A stretch of 64,000 nucleotides of DNA from Parascedosporium putredinis. Taxonomy: Eukaryota; Ascomycota; Sordariomycetes; Microascales; Microascaceae. This document shows, piece by piece, positions 47,801-59,607 of this stretch. The position numbers and the translations under genes were made by a program. Location: positions 1,612,001-1,676,000 of the forward strand of contig CASHTG010000001.1 in assembly GCA_949357655.1 (NCBI GenBank), in the 5' to 3' direction. The number at the start of each line of letters is the position of its first letter. Positions within the stretch are counted from its first letter, which is position 1. Under the pieces are notes generated by a model. The model saw only the letters and a program-made list of their open reading frames with translations. It was not told the origin of the DNA and did not search any database.

Positions 47801-48159
47801 TACTTCAACTCGCGACTCCTTCAGCATGCCCCCGCACCCATCAAGACTGACTCCCTGTCAAGCCCGCGTTCGGAGACGAAGTGGCGCGGGAGAGAAGCAC
47901 TATCTTTGATCGCCTTCGCAAGCCTGGCAGCATGACTTCCATCTCGTCCTTTCTCGACCGCAGGAAGAACAGTTCGACATCGGCTGCTAACTTTTTCAAG
48001 GGCTCGACCAATGTTTCCAAGTCGTCTCTCATCTCCATCGAATCGGCCCGGAGCTTCAATGCTGATCGGAACCCATGGAACGACAGCGGCGTAAATCTTC
48101 CCGAGGAAGATCACAACATCTGGGGACCCCCAGCAGATTGGCACAAACGGCAGCTCTAA
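44871..48159 (+). CDS. multi-KH-domain RNA-binding protein (vigilin/Bicaudal-C-like)
   Basis: Cytoplasmic RNA-binding protein with several KH-like domains. Recognisable GxxG-type loops are IICGRHRKNIKLIESATG, FVSGKKNGKINKIMG and the best one, RIIGIGGQHIQRIMKK. Several other segments (HIDIDGKLVCDLVAGV, IHFPSTEDASDEVKV) look like degenerate KH units. Seven exons: 44871-45373, 45448-45717, 45816-46274, 46349-46664, 46730-47094, 47178-47375 and 47468-48159. Five frame breaks, all one base short: CCCC 45316-45319, CCCCC 45932-45936, about 46147, CCCC about 46190, CCC about 47845. With them the CDS is 2808 nt, 935 aa. The C-terminus (STIFDRLRKPGSMTSISSFL...WGPPADWHKRQL) is Ser-rich. The exact orthology to yeast Scp160 or S. 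pombe Vgl1 is not clear. Confidence 0.82.
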
Positions 48160-49747
48160 GCTTATGCCACACATGCCGCATCCTGGCGATGCCACCCCAC
48201 GACATGGCACTCGCGCGTCCGGCGATAGCGGACGCCCTTCTACTTCTCATTCAACCAATTCAGGATACCCCGGCCCCATTGGGCCATTCCGTTAGATTCT
48301 CATTCTTAGAACTGCAAAATACCCCGGCTGGATATACCCTATACCCTGGCGAACAATAAATACCCAGAGATTCCATCTCGTGCATCGGTCGGCATCTCGC
48401 TTTATGTTTTCGTGCTCGCAGTGCTCTTGTCTGTCTTGTCTCTTTTCTTTTTTCCTTTCCCTCCCCTGTTTCATTCGTTATTGCGGGGATGTCCTCGTTC
48501 TTTGTTCTCATGTTTTGAAATTTTCGGTCTTACGATTGCCGTGCTTTGCCTCTCATGTCTTCACGTCGATCTCAGTTCGCGGGCCATATCGCGGAAATTT
48601 GCTAGCAGCAGTCGGCTTTCGGCAGCCCTTTGATTCATGTTTTCCTTGTGCGGTCTCGAAACGTCATACGTCCTCGACCCCAGTTCTTGTTCGTTTTATG
48701 CGCTACGACATGTCGAGATACACGTCCTTTCATTATGCCGAATACCCGAACGCTGCGTCGTTTCAACAAATTATTAAAAAAAGTTTGGCTTTATGCGTTT
48801 GCGTTGGTCAGAGGGGAGAGAAACGAACCCACAGCAACCGAATACCCGCCGGCTTGATAGTTCAATACCCATCGATCTATGAATGGTTGCAGTTCAAGGG
48901 TCGTAAATGTCAAGCACCCTTGGGGACTCTACGCCCCAAGGACTCTGTTCTCTTTATCGCCTAGCTGGCTTGATTTGTCCATTTTCTTTTCGATTTTTCC
49001 CTCTTTGCTTCTTCTTGTTTCCATTCCCCTCCTTTCGTTCTCTTTTTTCCAGCCCGCCATCCAATTCGCTCGTACAAACCTGTGTTTGAAGTTCAAGTAC
49101 CCAAGCCAAAAGTTGTGTTATCGAGAAGTTGGTTCCGTGTACAGGGCGGAGGTTGGACTCCGCGTTACACTGAGTACGCACAAGGTATGCGGAACGACTA
49201 CGTTATGGTTTTTTTCCCCTTTTTTGCGCATGGTTTTGAAATCTGAGCGAACACGCCGTAAAAGGGCGATGTTGGTACGACAACTTGGACACAGAGCCCT
49301 CGCCCGCCTTTCTAGGTTGTCAACAGTGCTCTGCATCTATCACTGTCCGTCACTCGGCGCAGTATTTGTTTCTCTAGACCCGGTCTAGAGGGACGTGGCA
49401 AACATCCCCGCCACGCTCTCAGCCATCCTGATACCCGGGGTGCCTCAAATCCTCCTCTATTCTAGGTCCCCTTTTGCGGAGGCCCTTGGAGAGAGAGGGA
49501 CGTGGCTTGTCTTAGTCTGAATCAAAAATGTGATACCCAATAAACCTATACCCACATATCGCAGTTTTCTAAAGTTGATGGTATATTTTGTGATTATCCT
49601 AGAGGTAGGTTTTGCATGAAGCGTAGATGCCACCTAAGCGTTCTGTCGTCGCAAGTAAGTAGACGTAGATCTATGTACCAAGAGAGAAGGAGGAGTGGGC
49701 TGGAAATAAGGCGGCCCGCGCAAAGGAATAATACAAAAAAAAACTGT
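48160..49747. other. convergent 3' flanks of the KH gene and irc3
   Basis: T-rich sequence with no supported gene. Unusually long for a convergent spacer, so an extended 3' UTR or a small non-coding RNA is possible, but nothing specific is seen. Confidence 0.45.
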
Positions 49748-51791
49748 CTAATATCGTACAGGCCCGACGGAAACCTGCTCTCTCCGCCTCCTCTCCAGCA
49801 CGCCTTCGGCTTCTTTGGCCTCCCTCTCCCTCTTCCGCCTCTGGGCACCAAGGGCGGCGAAACGGCCTCTCGCACCGTGCTTCACCTTTGTGATCATGTC
49901 CATGGCGGCGCCTTTCGTAAGGTCGTCAACGGTGAGAGGTTCGACGCCGTCGCGGCCGCGCAACTTGTTGAGGAAGTCGACTTGGCCCTGGGTGGGGGTC
50001 CGGAGCGCCAGCGCTGACGGCGAGAGACAAAGGTATGAGGAAAGGACGACGGGTTGGAGGCGGCGTAATTGTCGCAGCCGTGGAGCGCGTCGGGGAGGGA
50101 AGAGGCGGATAAGAGTTCGCGAGGGGCAGCGTAAGGGGATTTGGACACGGCTGGGGGCAGGGCGCGGACTTCTACGGCGCGGAATAGCGGGGTGGGCGCG
50201 GGGAGGGCGCTGCGGGGGAGGGCGCTGCGAGGGAGGATGGAGGCGCCTGGATGCGCTCGACGCGAAGGTAGGTGCCGTTGGGGGCGGTGAGAACGTAGCG
50301 GTCCGGGGCAACCTGGACCCAGGCGTTGGGGCTAAGGGTCCGGATATGCTTCTCGCCGGAGGTGTCCGCTATCAAATCGAGAACGGAGGAATACTGGGTA
50401 AAGGTGACCTTGGTATTTGGGTCCAATGCTGAGCCCTCTGGCGTGGAGTCAGGAAAGGCGCTATCGAGTAGGGTATTGGGGCGGTCTCGCATGGACGCCA
50501 GCTCTTTGTCGAGGCTTTCTCGACGAGCTCACCGGGGTCAAGGCCAAACAAGGTCGGAGTAGTGACGATGCCCGTCTCCAGGCTAGAGACCATGTCGATG
50601 ACATGGCAGTCCTTCTTGTCTGGGTAGAGACGCATACCGCGGCCAATCATTTGGACGAGAAGGTTTCGGGATTTGGTTGGGCGGGCGAGGACGACGCAGT
50701 CTACGTTGGGTATATCTGTGCCCTCGGTGAAGACACCGCAGTTTACGAGGACGGGAAATTTCCGGGCCTTGAAGCCATCTAGGATTCTGGAGCGGTCCGT
50801 AGTGGGGTCTCGCCAGAGATGAAACGCGCGTCGAGGCCATGCTGGCGAAACTTTTGGGTGAGGCTAGCGACGTGGGCAAGGTCGACGCAGAAGACAAGCG
50901 TTGACTTCCTGTCCTGAGCGTGCGCCAGCCAGCTTCGGACCGTAACCTCGTTGACGTGGTCAGTGTTTACCGCACGAGAGAGGTCGCCGGGCTTGAAGTC
51001 GCCGCTCGCGCCGCTCCTCACGGCCGAGATGTCGGCTTTGGATTCCACGGTCGTGAAGATGACATCGCAAAGCCACTTCTCGGTAATCATATCGACGTAG
51101 TCGCGGTGGTAGACGATTTCATCAATAGCGGCCCCTAGTCGCAGACCGTCAAACCTCGAAAAGGTGGCAGAGACCCCGACCAGGGCAGGGGACGCAGCCC
51201 TCTTCTTTCGAGGCCAAAGTGCTCCAGAGTGCGCAGGTAGCCCGGAGCAACAACGTGGTGGGCCTCGTCTACGAGAAGGAGCTTGAAGCGGGATGGGTCA
51301 AACTTGTCCAAGCGGTCGCGCGAGGTGATGCTCTGGACGCTGGCGATGGTGATGTCTGCGTGGCCCGAGGCGTGCATGTTGCCCATCTCGATCTCGACGC
51401 GCATGTCCGGGTAGGCGGCGGCGCAGTGCTTGGCGGCCTGCTCAACTAACTCACGCCGGTGGGCGAGGACGAGGGTCTGCGTAGCCTCGGGCGAAGGCGG
51501 CGGCACGCGGGAGATGAGCTGGGTGAATATCACGGTTTTGCCGCTGCCGGTGGCGAGGGAGATCCCGAGGCGTTTGTGGCCCTGAGAAAGGGAGGCTAGG
51601 ACGGAGGAGATGCATTCTTCCTGGTAGTTTCGAAGCTTGATTTTGGGGGATGACAAGAATAGAGGGGTGCAGTGAAAGGACTTGAGATGGGGCCCACGGT
51701 AGCCTGGGGCGAAAGGGCGAAAGCTCCGGCTCATGGGCCGGACTTGGTGCGGGATGAGCGTTCTGAGCATTGCGACATGTTTGGAGGGCAC
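49748..51791 (-). CDS. irc3: mitochondrial DEAD/DEAH-box helicase Irc3
   Basis: Superfamily 2 helicase of mitochondria; in yeast Irc3 unwinds branched DNA and helps keep mtDNA stable. The N-terminus is Arg-rich and acid-free (MPSKHVAMLRTLIPHQVRPM...), a probable presequence. Then the Q-like element LRNYQEECI, motif I ATGSGKTVIF, motif Ia VLAHRRELVEQ, motif II LLLVDEAHHV, motif III region (VGVSATFSRFDG), and in the second RecA lobe GVFTEGTDIPNVDCVV and motif VI QMIGRGMRLYPDK. The C-terminal domain ends AMDMITKVKHGARGRF plus a charged tail. Apparently intronless. Frame breaks, one base short each: about 51204-51208, gggg 50803-50806, ttt 50505-50507, about 50165-50180 and about 49980-50010. Corrected length about 682 aa. 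Confidence 0.92.
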
Positions 51792-52645
51792 ATCGAATCC
51801 AATTCAAGGCTCTTCGGTGACACGGATTGTTAAGACATGGCTCATGGGTTGGAGGCTATTATAAACGTAGATAATGGAAAGATGTAGTATCAGGATAAAC
51901 AATGGGGGACTAAGGTGAAGTCGGTGGTTGTGGATATAAATCGTGATGCCTGACACAACCTTGAGCTTTGAAACTCTGGATTCAATTTCATTGGAATTTC
52001 ATCCAGTGACAATGACGCTTGAAAATTTCGGGAGGTGCCACCCAGTCCTGGAGCCACCCCTAAATTTTGGTTACTGGTGGCTTGAGATTCATTTGCATAG
52101 TGGGCACCACCAACTCACTTCTGGAAATCTCAAAATACCACTGTGGGGTGTATCAATCCTAGGCCTCTCATCTTGCTTCCAAGCCAGAAAAAAAAATCAC
52201 GACTGATCACTTGATCCATCCGATGACAGGGTTACACCTACCACCAGCAAACCAGTCAAGGGAAAAGCTCACCAGCAACGTTTGAAATCTTGAATCATTC
52301 ATGGCTCCTCAGCCCATGTTGGAGTTCGCTCGAGGAAAGACCAACAAACTCACCGTCCTTGGTATCACTTGACCCAGTGACCCAGTCCATAGGCACTATC
52401 TGAGCCTCCTCCCCATGTGTTTGAGCTTGCTTCTCGCCTCAACCAGGCCTCCCCACCCATACTCGCTTCCTTCCCCTTTTCGATAAAAGCTGCGTTTAAG
52501 TCCAGTATCTGCTATAATCTCTTCCTGTGCTGGCTCGTGCCCGTGTTGGCTCTTATATTGTGGCCATTGACGCCCATCTCCGAATAACCCCCTCCCCCTT
52601 CCCCCTCCCCCAACCACCAGCCCTACTTTTCCTCTTTTTCTAGCA
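51792..52645. other. divergent promoter region irc3/rrn5
   Basis: No gene seen. It contains an imperfect hairpin at 52003-52077 and a C-rich pyrimidine tract at about 52580-52640 just before the rrn5 start. Confidence 0.5.
52003..52077. repeat. imperfect 75-base inverted repeat (hairpin)
   Basis: Arms pair as CCAGT with ACTGG at the ends, AAAATTT (52022-52028) with AAATTTT (52062-52068), then GG..GGTG with CACC..CC, and a small CCA/TGG stem at the tip. A 14-base against 2-base asymmetric internal loop separates the outer and inner stems. No flanking duplication was recognised. Confidence 0.5.
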
Positions 52646-54422
52646 ATGAGTTTATGGCCTGAGGACTCCGAGGACGAGTACATCCCTCAGCCTGGATCTG
52701 AGTCGGACGGAAGCGAGCTCTCTGAATCGGCAGTCAAAAAGAGGCGCCGATACCAACCATAGAACATGATGCTGAGGACCCCGAGGAATGGAATTCACTA
52801 ACAGAGGCGCGACACCTGCTGGCCGAGTCCTCCGAGCCCGAAGCAGCGCCTAAAATCTTGAGACGGAAACGAAGTCTGGGGACTGCCGCACTTGACATTC
52901 CCCATGGCCGCTTGCCATACAAACGCGTTCCCGGCATCTTCAACCTGGAGTATCTCGGGCTGCTAAACGAGGATATCGACGATGCCAAGGAAAACATCAT
53001 TGCCCAGCCAGATCCCACAAAGCTTCTCGCTACCCAGATTGGCATGGTGACATGGTCGGCCACGGAGAAACAGCTGTTCTTCGAAGGTGTCGGAAGGCTT
53101 GGGAAGGAGAACCTCCCAGGAATAGCTGCCCGGATTCAGACCAAGAGTATCCTAGAAGTTGCGCAATATATCCAGCTTCTCGAGAAGGAAGTCCAGGCCA
53201 ATCTAGCACGGCCCCGCGACACCATCATCACGGCCGACATACCTGCGGCTATGGAAATCAGCCCCCAATGCTGCTTAGCTCTAGATGCCATGGCCGACGA
53301 AATGTCCTTGCGGCAGCAAAGATATGAGGAAAAGCAGGAACAGCAAAAGTGGGAAGAGTTCCCCTGGGTGGTTTCTCAAAGCGTTGCTTCTGAAATGGAA
53401 GAGAACCCGGATGCGTATGGCGAACCTTTTACAAAGTTATTCCACCTCCCTACGTGGTTGAGCCTATCCGACCAGGTGTTTATGAATGCGTCCTTTCCCG
53501 AGAGCAACTGGCTCTTTGTCGACGAGGAACCGCCTTCCGTGAGGAGCACGGCTTTCCAAGACTTTTACAACCTAACGATATCACTGACCCGGCGAATCGC
53601 AAGCGCCGCGTTATTCTTCGCCGAGTCAAGAGTTAAGGCGAAGGCTCCGGGGAGCGCCGATTGCAGGATCTCGTCAAGACAAGGGACGTTTTGGCAGCCG
53701 TGGACTCGCTCGGCCTCTCTCGCGATAGCAGCCAGTTTTGGGCTAATTGCCCAAGGAGGTTGAAATTAGACGTATTTGACGACGAGGGGTTGTATGACTA
53801 TAGCGATGAACAGTCCGGCGCCGAAGATGGTGCTGACGGCCCGCCTATTCTTTCTTTTGCGGACGCAGAGGAGGCCCTAGGACTGAAGAGTGAGCGACTT
53901 AGTGATGCATCAAGTGAGCCCGAGAGTGATGGGGAAGACAGGGCCACCGACTCGGAAAAGCTAGGTGATAAGCACACCGCTGATGATAGCGATGCCGATG
54001 AGGAAGATCGGGCGCTACTCGGGGCTGTCGAAGAGAGCTTGAGCACCGAGATCGGGGCAGGTGACAAAGACCTCCAAGTGCAGCTCGATGCCCGCGAGCT
54101 CCTTATCCACACCGCCCTCGATATTCCATCGAGCACACGCACGGTTGAGGCCGTGAAGCGTCGCATATTGGTTGAAATGAACCACGAGGCATACGCCGAT
54201 GCCTGCGATGAGGTGGCGAGCGCAAATGAGGAGCTAAAGCTCTGGGAGATCTTGAGGCTTGAACCCCCGGCCGGCCTCGCCGCCCGCACTCGGGCGGTGG
54301 AGCCGATCAAGAGAGAGATGACCTTTACGGATGCCTACCTGAATAGGGATGAATGGAGGAAGAGCATCAAATACGTAAGCGATTGGGAGGCGAACGCTGC
54401 CGACGCCAACCGCAGCGCGTGA
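52646..54422 (+). CDS. rrn5: RNA polymerase I upstream activation factor subunit Rrn5-like (SANT domain)
   Basis: Nucleolar transcription factor of the Pol I UAF complex. The start MSLWPEDSEDEYIPQPGSES leads into an acidic N-terminus, then a SANT/Myb-like helix set, TWSATEKQLFFEGVGRLGKE through IAARIQTKSILEVAQYIQLL, which is the diagnostic region. Downstream is a conserved segment PPSVRSTAFQDFYNLTISL and RRIASAALFFAESRVKA, then a long acidic stretch and a helical C-terminus. Intronless. Two frame breaks, each one base short: the A-run about 52737-52741 and GGGG at 53650-53653. Corrected length 592 aa. Convergent with eaf7, 321 bases apart. Orthology to yeast Rrn5 is by domain pattern; direct sequence identity to yeast is expected to be low. 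Confidence 0.8.
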
Positions 54423-54743
54423 TTTGTCAAGGTTGTAATACCCCATCTGCTTTACATCGGACTTTGGTTCGGTCTCATGTATCGATATCCTTGCTTGCTG
54501 AGAACATGAAGTTGCAACCACTATTGGAGGGGTCATGGTAACCCACTATTGGTTGCAGGGAACAAAAAAAAGAATGGTTAGGACAAGTGATGACGAAGAT
54601 GAAAGGGAAACCGCACTTCCTGTCGTGGATCGGAAGATGCCGGTGCGCATGTTTAACAATATAATACAGTATGCCTACCCTCTCCAGCCCATAACCATGG
54701 CTGCTATCCAGCTTCCACCTTTCGAACACCGCGGGTATAATAA
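54423..54743. other. convergent spacer rrn5/eaf7
   Basis: 321 bases of 3' flanking sequence, no gene seen. The short open frame at 54535-54792 overlaps the eaf7 end and has no recognisable feature. Confidence 0.5.
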
Positions 54744-56055
54744 CTATTGCTTCTGTGACACCAAACGAGTCATAGATCCTCGCCCTACATGAGCAAGATC
54801 TTTTTCTTCTTTGTTTCTCCTTTTCTTCCCTTTCGGTCCCTTTGCGTTTCCTAATCGGGTGGGCTCGACTGTGCTATCCACGGCCGCGACCTCTACCCCT
54901 CCCTCTTCCGCGAGAGCCCCTCGGCCGCGACCCCGCCCGCCTCGAGTTGACCGGACGGGTGTCGCTTCCTCCGCGCTCTCGTCATCGTCATCATCGTTGG
55001 AGCCGCTCTCTTCGTCGTCGTCGTCGTCTTCGGAGCTCTCCTCGACCTCGGATGCTTGTTTCGACATGGACGCCCGTCCACCTCTGCCCCTCGGCCTCCT
55101 CGGCCCCTTCCTCTTCCTCTCGCCGTGCGGGCTACCTTGGGTGCGGGTGAGTCCGCCTCTGTGACGTCCTCCGAGTCGTCCACTGTACTTGACCTCCCGG
55201 ACCTCAGCCTCTCGCTATTGCGCTTTCCTCTCCTTCCGCCCCTGACGGGCTCTCTCTCCTTTTCCTTTTCCTTCTCCTTTTCCTTTTCCTTTTCCTTATC
55301 CTTCTCTTTTTCCTTTTCCTTCTCCTTCTTTTCATCCTTGGCTTTGGCCGCAGTGCTGTCCTCCTCGTCATCTTCCTCCTCTTCTTCGTCTTCGTCGTCG
55401 TCGTCGCCGCCACCGGCCTCCTCTTCCTTGTCGCTTTCCTGGTCCTCTGTCTCTTCTCCGGCTTCCGCAGCGCTCGACTCGCTCGACGACTCGCTGTCGG
55501 AACCACGAAGCACGCGCTCTTCGATGAGCCCGTGGAACTGCCGGCCGAGGGAGAACTCGAGGTACTTGTCCTCGGGCTCGTCGTCAAAGTTTTCGCGCTC
55601 GTTGATGGAATCGAGGTTGTAATGCGCCCGCAGGCGCTCCCATATGTTTGGGATGCGCGTGTGCTGGTGGACGTCTGGGTCGAAGCCGTGGTTGCGGAGG
55701 TGTTCGGATATCGCAATCATGCGAAAGTGCTTGTGCATACCTGCGATTGAGGGCCAACGGGGTGGAACGCGGCATCATTTAGTTCTCTGTTTCAACTGGC
55801 GGGGGTCTGGGGACCAAGGACGGGTAGCTCACCTGCTGGTTTCCAACGAATGACACCCTTGAAGAGGGAAGAAAGCTGGTCGTCCGTCCACATGTCATTG
55901 TAAATGTCGATGGTGGGATTCTTGGAGGAAGCGGTAGCTTTGGTTGGCGTCTCCGAAGTCGGTGTGTCAATGTCCATGGCATCGTCGCTTTTTGTCGTGT
56001 TGGGCGTGGAGACGGAGTGACTCGCCCCTCCCCGAGCTTTCTTTCGTGGAGGCAT
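54744..56055 (-). CDS. eaf7: NuA4 histone acetyltransferase subunit Eaf7 (CT20 family)
   Basis: Nuclear subunit of NuA4, the H4/H2A acetyltransferase; Eaf7 partners Eaf5/Eaf3 in the TINTIN module. The start MPPRKKARGGASHSV is basic (possible nuclear localisation signal). The CT20 domain is clear: WTDDQLSSLFKGVIRWKPAG, MHKHFRMIAISEHLRNHG and HTRIPNIWERLRAHYNLDSI. The remaining two-thirds is very low complexity: acidic runs, a (KE)n tract, then Arg/Gly and Asp/Glu runs. One intron, 55741-55832. One frame break, near CCC 55073-55075 (one base short, joining ...GRGAEVDG to SMSKQASEVEES). Corrected length 406 aa. The divergent neighbour is the gcp6 gene, 481 bases away. Confidence 0.9.
55255..55330 (-). 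repeat. TCCTTT-type hexamer tract encoding (Lys-Glu)n in eaf7
   Basis: Pyrimidine hexamer repeats on the + strand that read as alternating Lys/Glu on the eaf7 strand for about 20-25 residues. The unit is six bases, so length change keeps the reading frame. Confidence 0.9.
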
Positions 56056-56536
56056 CGCTGGCGATTTGGAAGCTCAATCGCAAGGAGACGAGCTACGCTA
56101 CTGAAGTGTTGTAAAAGCTCCGTGTAGTCCGGGAATTGAACAGGGGTTGGCGCAATTCGGTCCTCTGGGAAGGAGTAAGGTGGTGGGGGAAGGGAAGGTC
56201 GGAAGCTTGAGGTTTGTTTCTTTCAGCCTTGTGTTGTGGTGGGTCCGCATTACCATCTCGGAGCTTGAACTTGGACAGGAGCTGTCAGCGGCTGGTTGCA
56301 CCTGCTGAGATGCAGCCATCACATGCGTGCAGAACGAACGCAGCTTGTGTAACACAGCCCACGTTGTCAGGCGCACCCCATTAAATTCAGAACGATCAAT
56401 GACCGCACATCCACAATCGAAGCTGATCTCGACGCGACGCGTACTGCAAAGACGCCGCTTTGTCGAATCGACCCTAAACTGACCACCTTCACACTCCACA
56501 AATGATATCGCTCAGGACCAAAATTTGCCATTCGCC
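56056..56536. promoter_or_regulatory. divergent promoter region eaf7/gcp6
   Basis: 481 bases between the divergent starts of eaf7 (56055) and the gamma-tubulin complex gene (56537). No gene seen; a role as a shared bidirectional promoter is inferred from the gene layout only. Confidence 0.5.
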
Positions 56537-59500
56537 ATGCCTGTCGACGAAGATGCGGCTGACGTCTTTTCCATTCCCGATTTCTGGAGACCGTCGGGCT
56601 GGCTACGCCGCGACATATCCGGGAATGAGGGGACCTCGAGCTTCTTTTCCCTCGACCTGAGGGGTGTGTCTCTCCATATCCCCCTCCCTCTCCCCCGCCC
56701 CTCCGCCCCTTTCCCTCGCCCCTGAACTCATCTTCCTCCCCAGTTCAACTATGCGATTTCGTTTGCTCACGTTGGGTCTTTTCCACTGCTAATACACCTG
56801 ATATTTTCGTTTGAAGAGGTTGATGCGCGGGTCAAGTTGGACCCAATAGCTCTAGATGATCAAGGATTTTTCGACAGCCCTCCTTTGGAAACGACTTGGA
56901 CGAAACGCCAGGCTTGAATGACGAGACCGCAACAGAGGAAGAGGGAGATGAGGATGATCACTTTTACCGACGATTGCGACAGTATTATCGACTACTGGCT
57001 TCGAGATGAGCCAGTCCATAGGACGCCGGAGTATAAATCGTGGGATACCTTTGGTATGCAGGAGGCACCGAGACTACAAGGCCTTTATGTTTCGGAAGCG
57101 GGTCCGAGAGTCTACGACGCCCTCCTAAGTGCCCCTGGCGACCCTCTGGGGCTGAAAAACGGCCAGCACGTTGTCGTCGACACAAAGACATATTTTTCAG
57201 CTCTTATGGCCGTAGCCGTAGGCCGCGAGTCCGTCCTTTCACGTACCGTAGCGCGACCAAGGCGTTCAAGCCTGTGCTCCCTAGAATGAGGATATCGGGA
57301 TACTCTGCAGAGGTGTTAGAGGGGATCCAGACCATGTCTATAGGCTGCGGCACGGCGTTCCGCAGGTTGCGGAAGCTCGTGGACTCGACGTACGTTAAAC
57401 ACCCGAGCGCCGTCCGCGTCGCTCTCGCAAGCGCCGTCAACACCGCCCTGGGAGTGATCGAGACCACAATTGCCGTCGAGGGCCCGCGAGCGCGGTCCCT
57501 CCTGCAGCTGCAGGTCAAGATACGCGGCATCTCTCTAATCCTTGCCGAGTTCGACGCCCTTGTCGGGAATCTCAAGTCTCGCCACGCCGATGATGTCGTG
57601 CTCGCCCAGGTGTTCCGGCGCGCCAGGGCAGCCGAGCACAAGGACGTGTACGTCCGGGACACGATGCGCGAGGTTCTGCAAAGGGTGGCGCGGCCGTGGC
57701 TTGACTTCATGGAGGAATGGTCTGGTATACGGCCCGAGTCAGGAATCGCGCTGAGCAAGGGCGATGTGGGAAGGCAAAAGTTCTTCGTCAGGGTGGCTCC
57801 GGAGGTGTATATTGACGATTTCGGACAAGAGGTGGAGGAGGTCGACTATCGACTCGACCGAGAGGCGGTGCCGGAGTTTTTGCCCGAGGATCTTGTGGAT
57901 GCGCTCTTTGAGGTGGGGAAAAATATTCGATTCATCCGAGCAGGCCATCCGGAGCACCCACTCGCCCAGCAAGATACTATTACCTCGAGCGACCCGCCCC
58001 GGAATAACTGGTTGTACAACTGGGACGCGATATTATCTCTCGAACAGAGGGTTTCAGATTACGAACAGGCTCTGTCGGCCACCATCTCGAGGGCGAGGGC
58101 GGAAAATGGCCATTGTACAGCTCACACGATAGACCTGGGGGCCACGCCCGCCCAACCATACGATCTTCAGGTATTTGGGGCTGATCCTTCCCAAATCGAG
58201 CACCTCATCCTCTCTTCTATACGGGAATTAGACCAACCACTAGCCGAGACTGGCGAGCCGGATAGCCTCCAGGGTATCATCAGCAAACGGCTCTCCGACG
58301 ATCATCATACTGTCCGATATGAGGACCATGGTTTGGACTTGAGCCCACACTGGTCTCTACTACCGTCGCTATCTTTTGGGCCGATTGTGGCGGCCCAGGG
58401 CCGCATCATCAACCGCGAAAGTCTGCGGCTTTTATTCACGACGCACAATCTCCGACGCCACCTGCGTGCGCAAAGGCAGTTTCAGTTGTTCGGCAACGGA
58501 ATGTTTTGTAGCCGCCTTTCCCACGCCCTATTCGACCCAGATATGGAAACGGCGGAGCGGCAAACCGGCGTCGCCCGGGAAGGGGAGTGATGGGCCTGCG
58601 CCTGAGCGGCCGAGACAACTGGCCTCCCGCTAGCTCAGAATTGCGGCTGGCTCTTATGGGTATCTTGGCCGAGACTTACATCCCAGAGCCAGGGGACGCG
58701 CCGGGCGGCCAGGCCGGTTTGGTGGGTCCTCTTGAGCTACCTGGGGATATGAGTTTCTCTGTACGAGACATGGCGCCCGAGGATGTGGACCGGTGCTTGG
58801 ATCAAGACGCGATCGAGGCGTTGGACTTTCTCAGGCTGTCCTACAAGGCTCCGGCGGCCCTCGCGTCCATCTTCACGCCGATGATATTGATGCATTACGA
58901 TCGTATTTTCAAGCTTATGCTCCGGGTGCTCCGGGTGCTGTATGTGATTGGCCAACTCTTTCAGGATATCAACTCGAGGAGGTGTCGCTGGTATAACCCG
59001 AGCCACGCCGCGGTGCGGTTCTGCTTCGAGGCGCGGACTTTTGTCCAGGGTGTGAGCAGCTACTTTGTGGACGTGGGCATCTCGCAGCCATGGCAGGTGT
59101 TTGAGCTCTGGCTCGACAAAGTCGAGCGGGGCGTAGACGGAGCGGACGGGGAGACGTGTGGTACGCCCTTAAGCCCGGACCGCCTCAGGGCGTGCCACTC
59201 CTCATTCTAGATCACATCATGCACGCTCTTCTTCTCAGAAAGCGGCAGCAGCCGGTGCTGAAGCTCTTGGACGAGATTTTTACGTGCATACTGCAATTTG
59301 CTAAACGGGTCAGGACGGCACCCAATGCGACAGGCCAGGGCGAGGACGAGGATCAAGGCCAGGCCCACGAAATGGGACCGGAGGTACGGGATTTGTACCG
59401 GTCGTTTAGGAACAAAGTAGAAGTGTTTATCACGGTTTGCCGTGGCCTTGCTGAAAAGGGCGACTCAAGCCTGAAAAAGGAAGCTGTCGAGATATTGGAT

Positions 59501-59607
59501 GACGTCAGGGTACGCTGGGGAGGCGGCTACAGGACAACAGTAACATCGGTTACTTGCTGATGAAGTTGGACATGTTCAATTATTATTGGAGGAACACCTC
59601 TTCCTAG
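56537..59607 (+). CDS. gamma-tubulin complex component, GCP6-like (Spc97/Spc98 family)
   Basis: Microtubule-nucleating ring component at the spindle pole body. The start MPVDEDAADVFSIPDFWRPS, the block YRSATKAFKPVLPRMRISGYSAEVL, the GRIP1-like helical region and the GRIP2-like end LRLLFTTHNLRRHLRAQRQF... to LLMKLDMFNYYW mark the family. Choice of GCP6 over GCP5 rests on the N-terminus and is moderate. One intron, 56664-56816. Frame breaks: about 56887 (short), TTTT about 56961-56964 (one too many), TTT 57236-57238 (short), GGGG about 58583-58586 (short), about 59204 (short) and GGGG about 59517-59520 (short). The last one hides the true end: the uncorrected frame stops at 59560, but the other frame continues with a typical family C-terminus to a stop at 59605-59607. 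Corrected length 973 aa. Confidence 0.82.

Noticed and set aside
1256..59607. Pseudogenes or programmed ribosomal frameshifting as the reason for the frame breaks
   Set aside because: The breaks affect unrelated essential genes, several times each, almost always as one base missing from a short homopolymer, with no premature stops or missense decay in the corrected frames. Sequencing error is the simpler reading.
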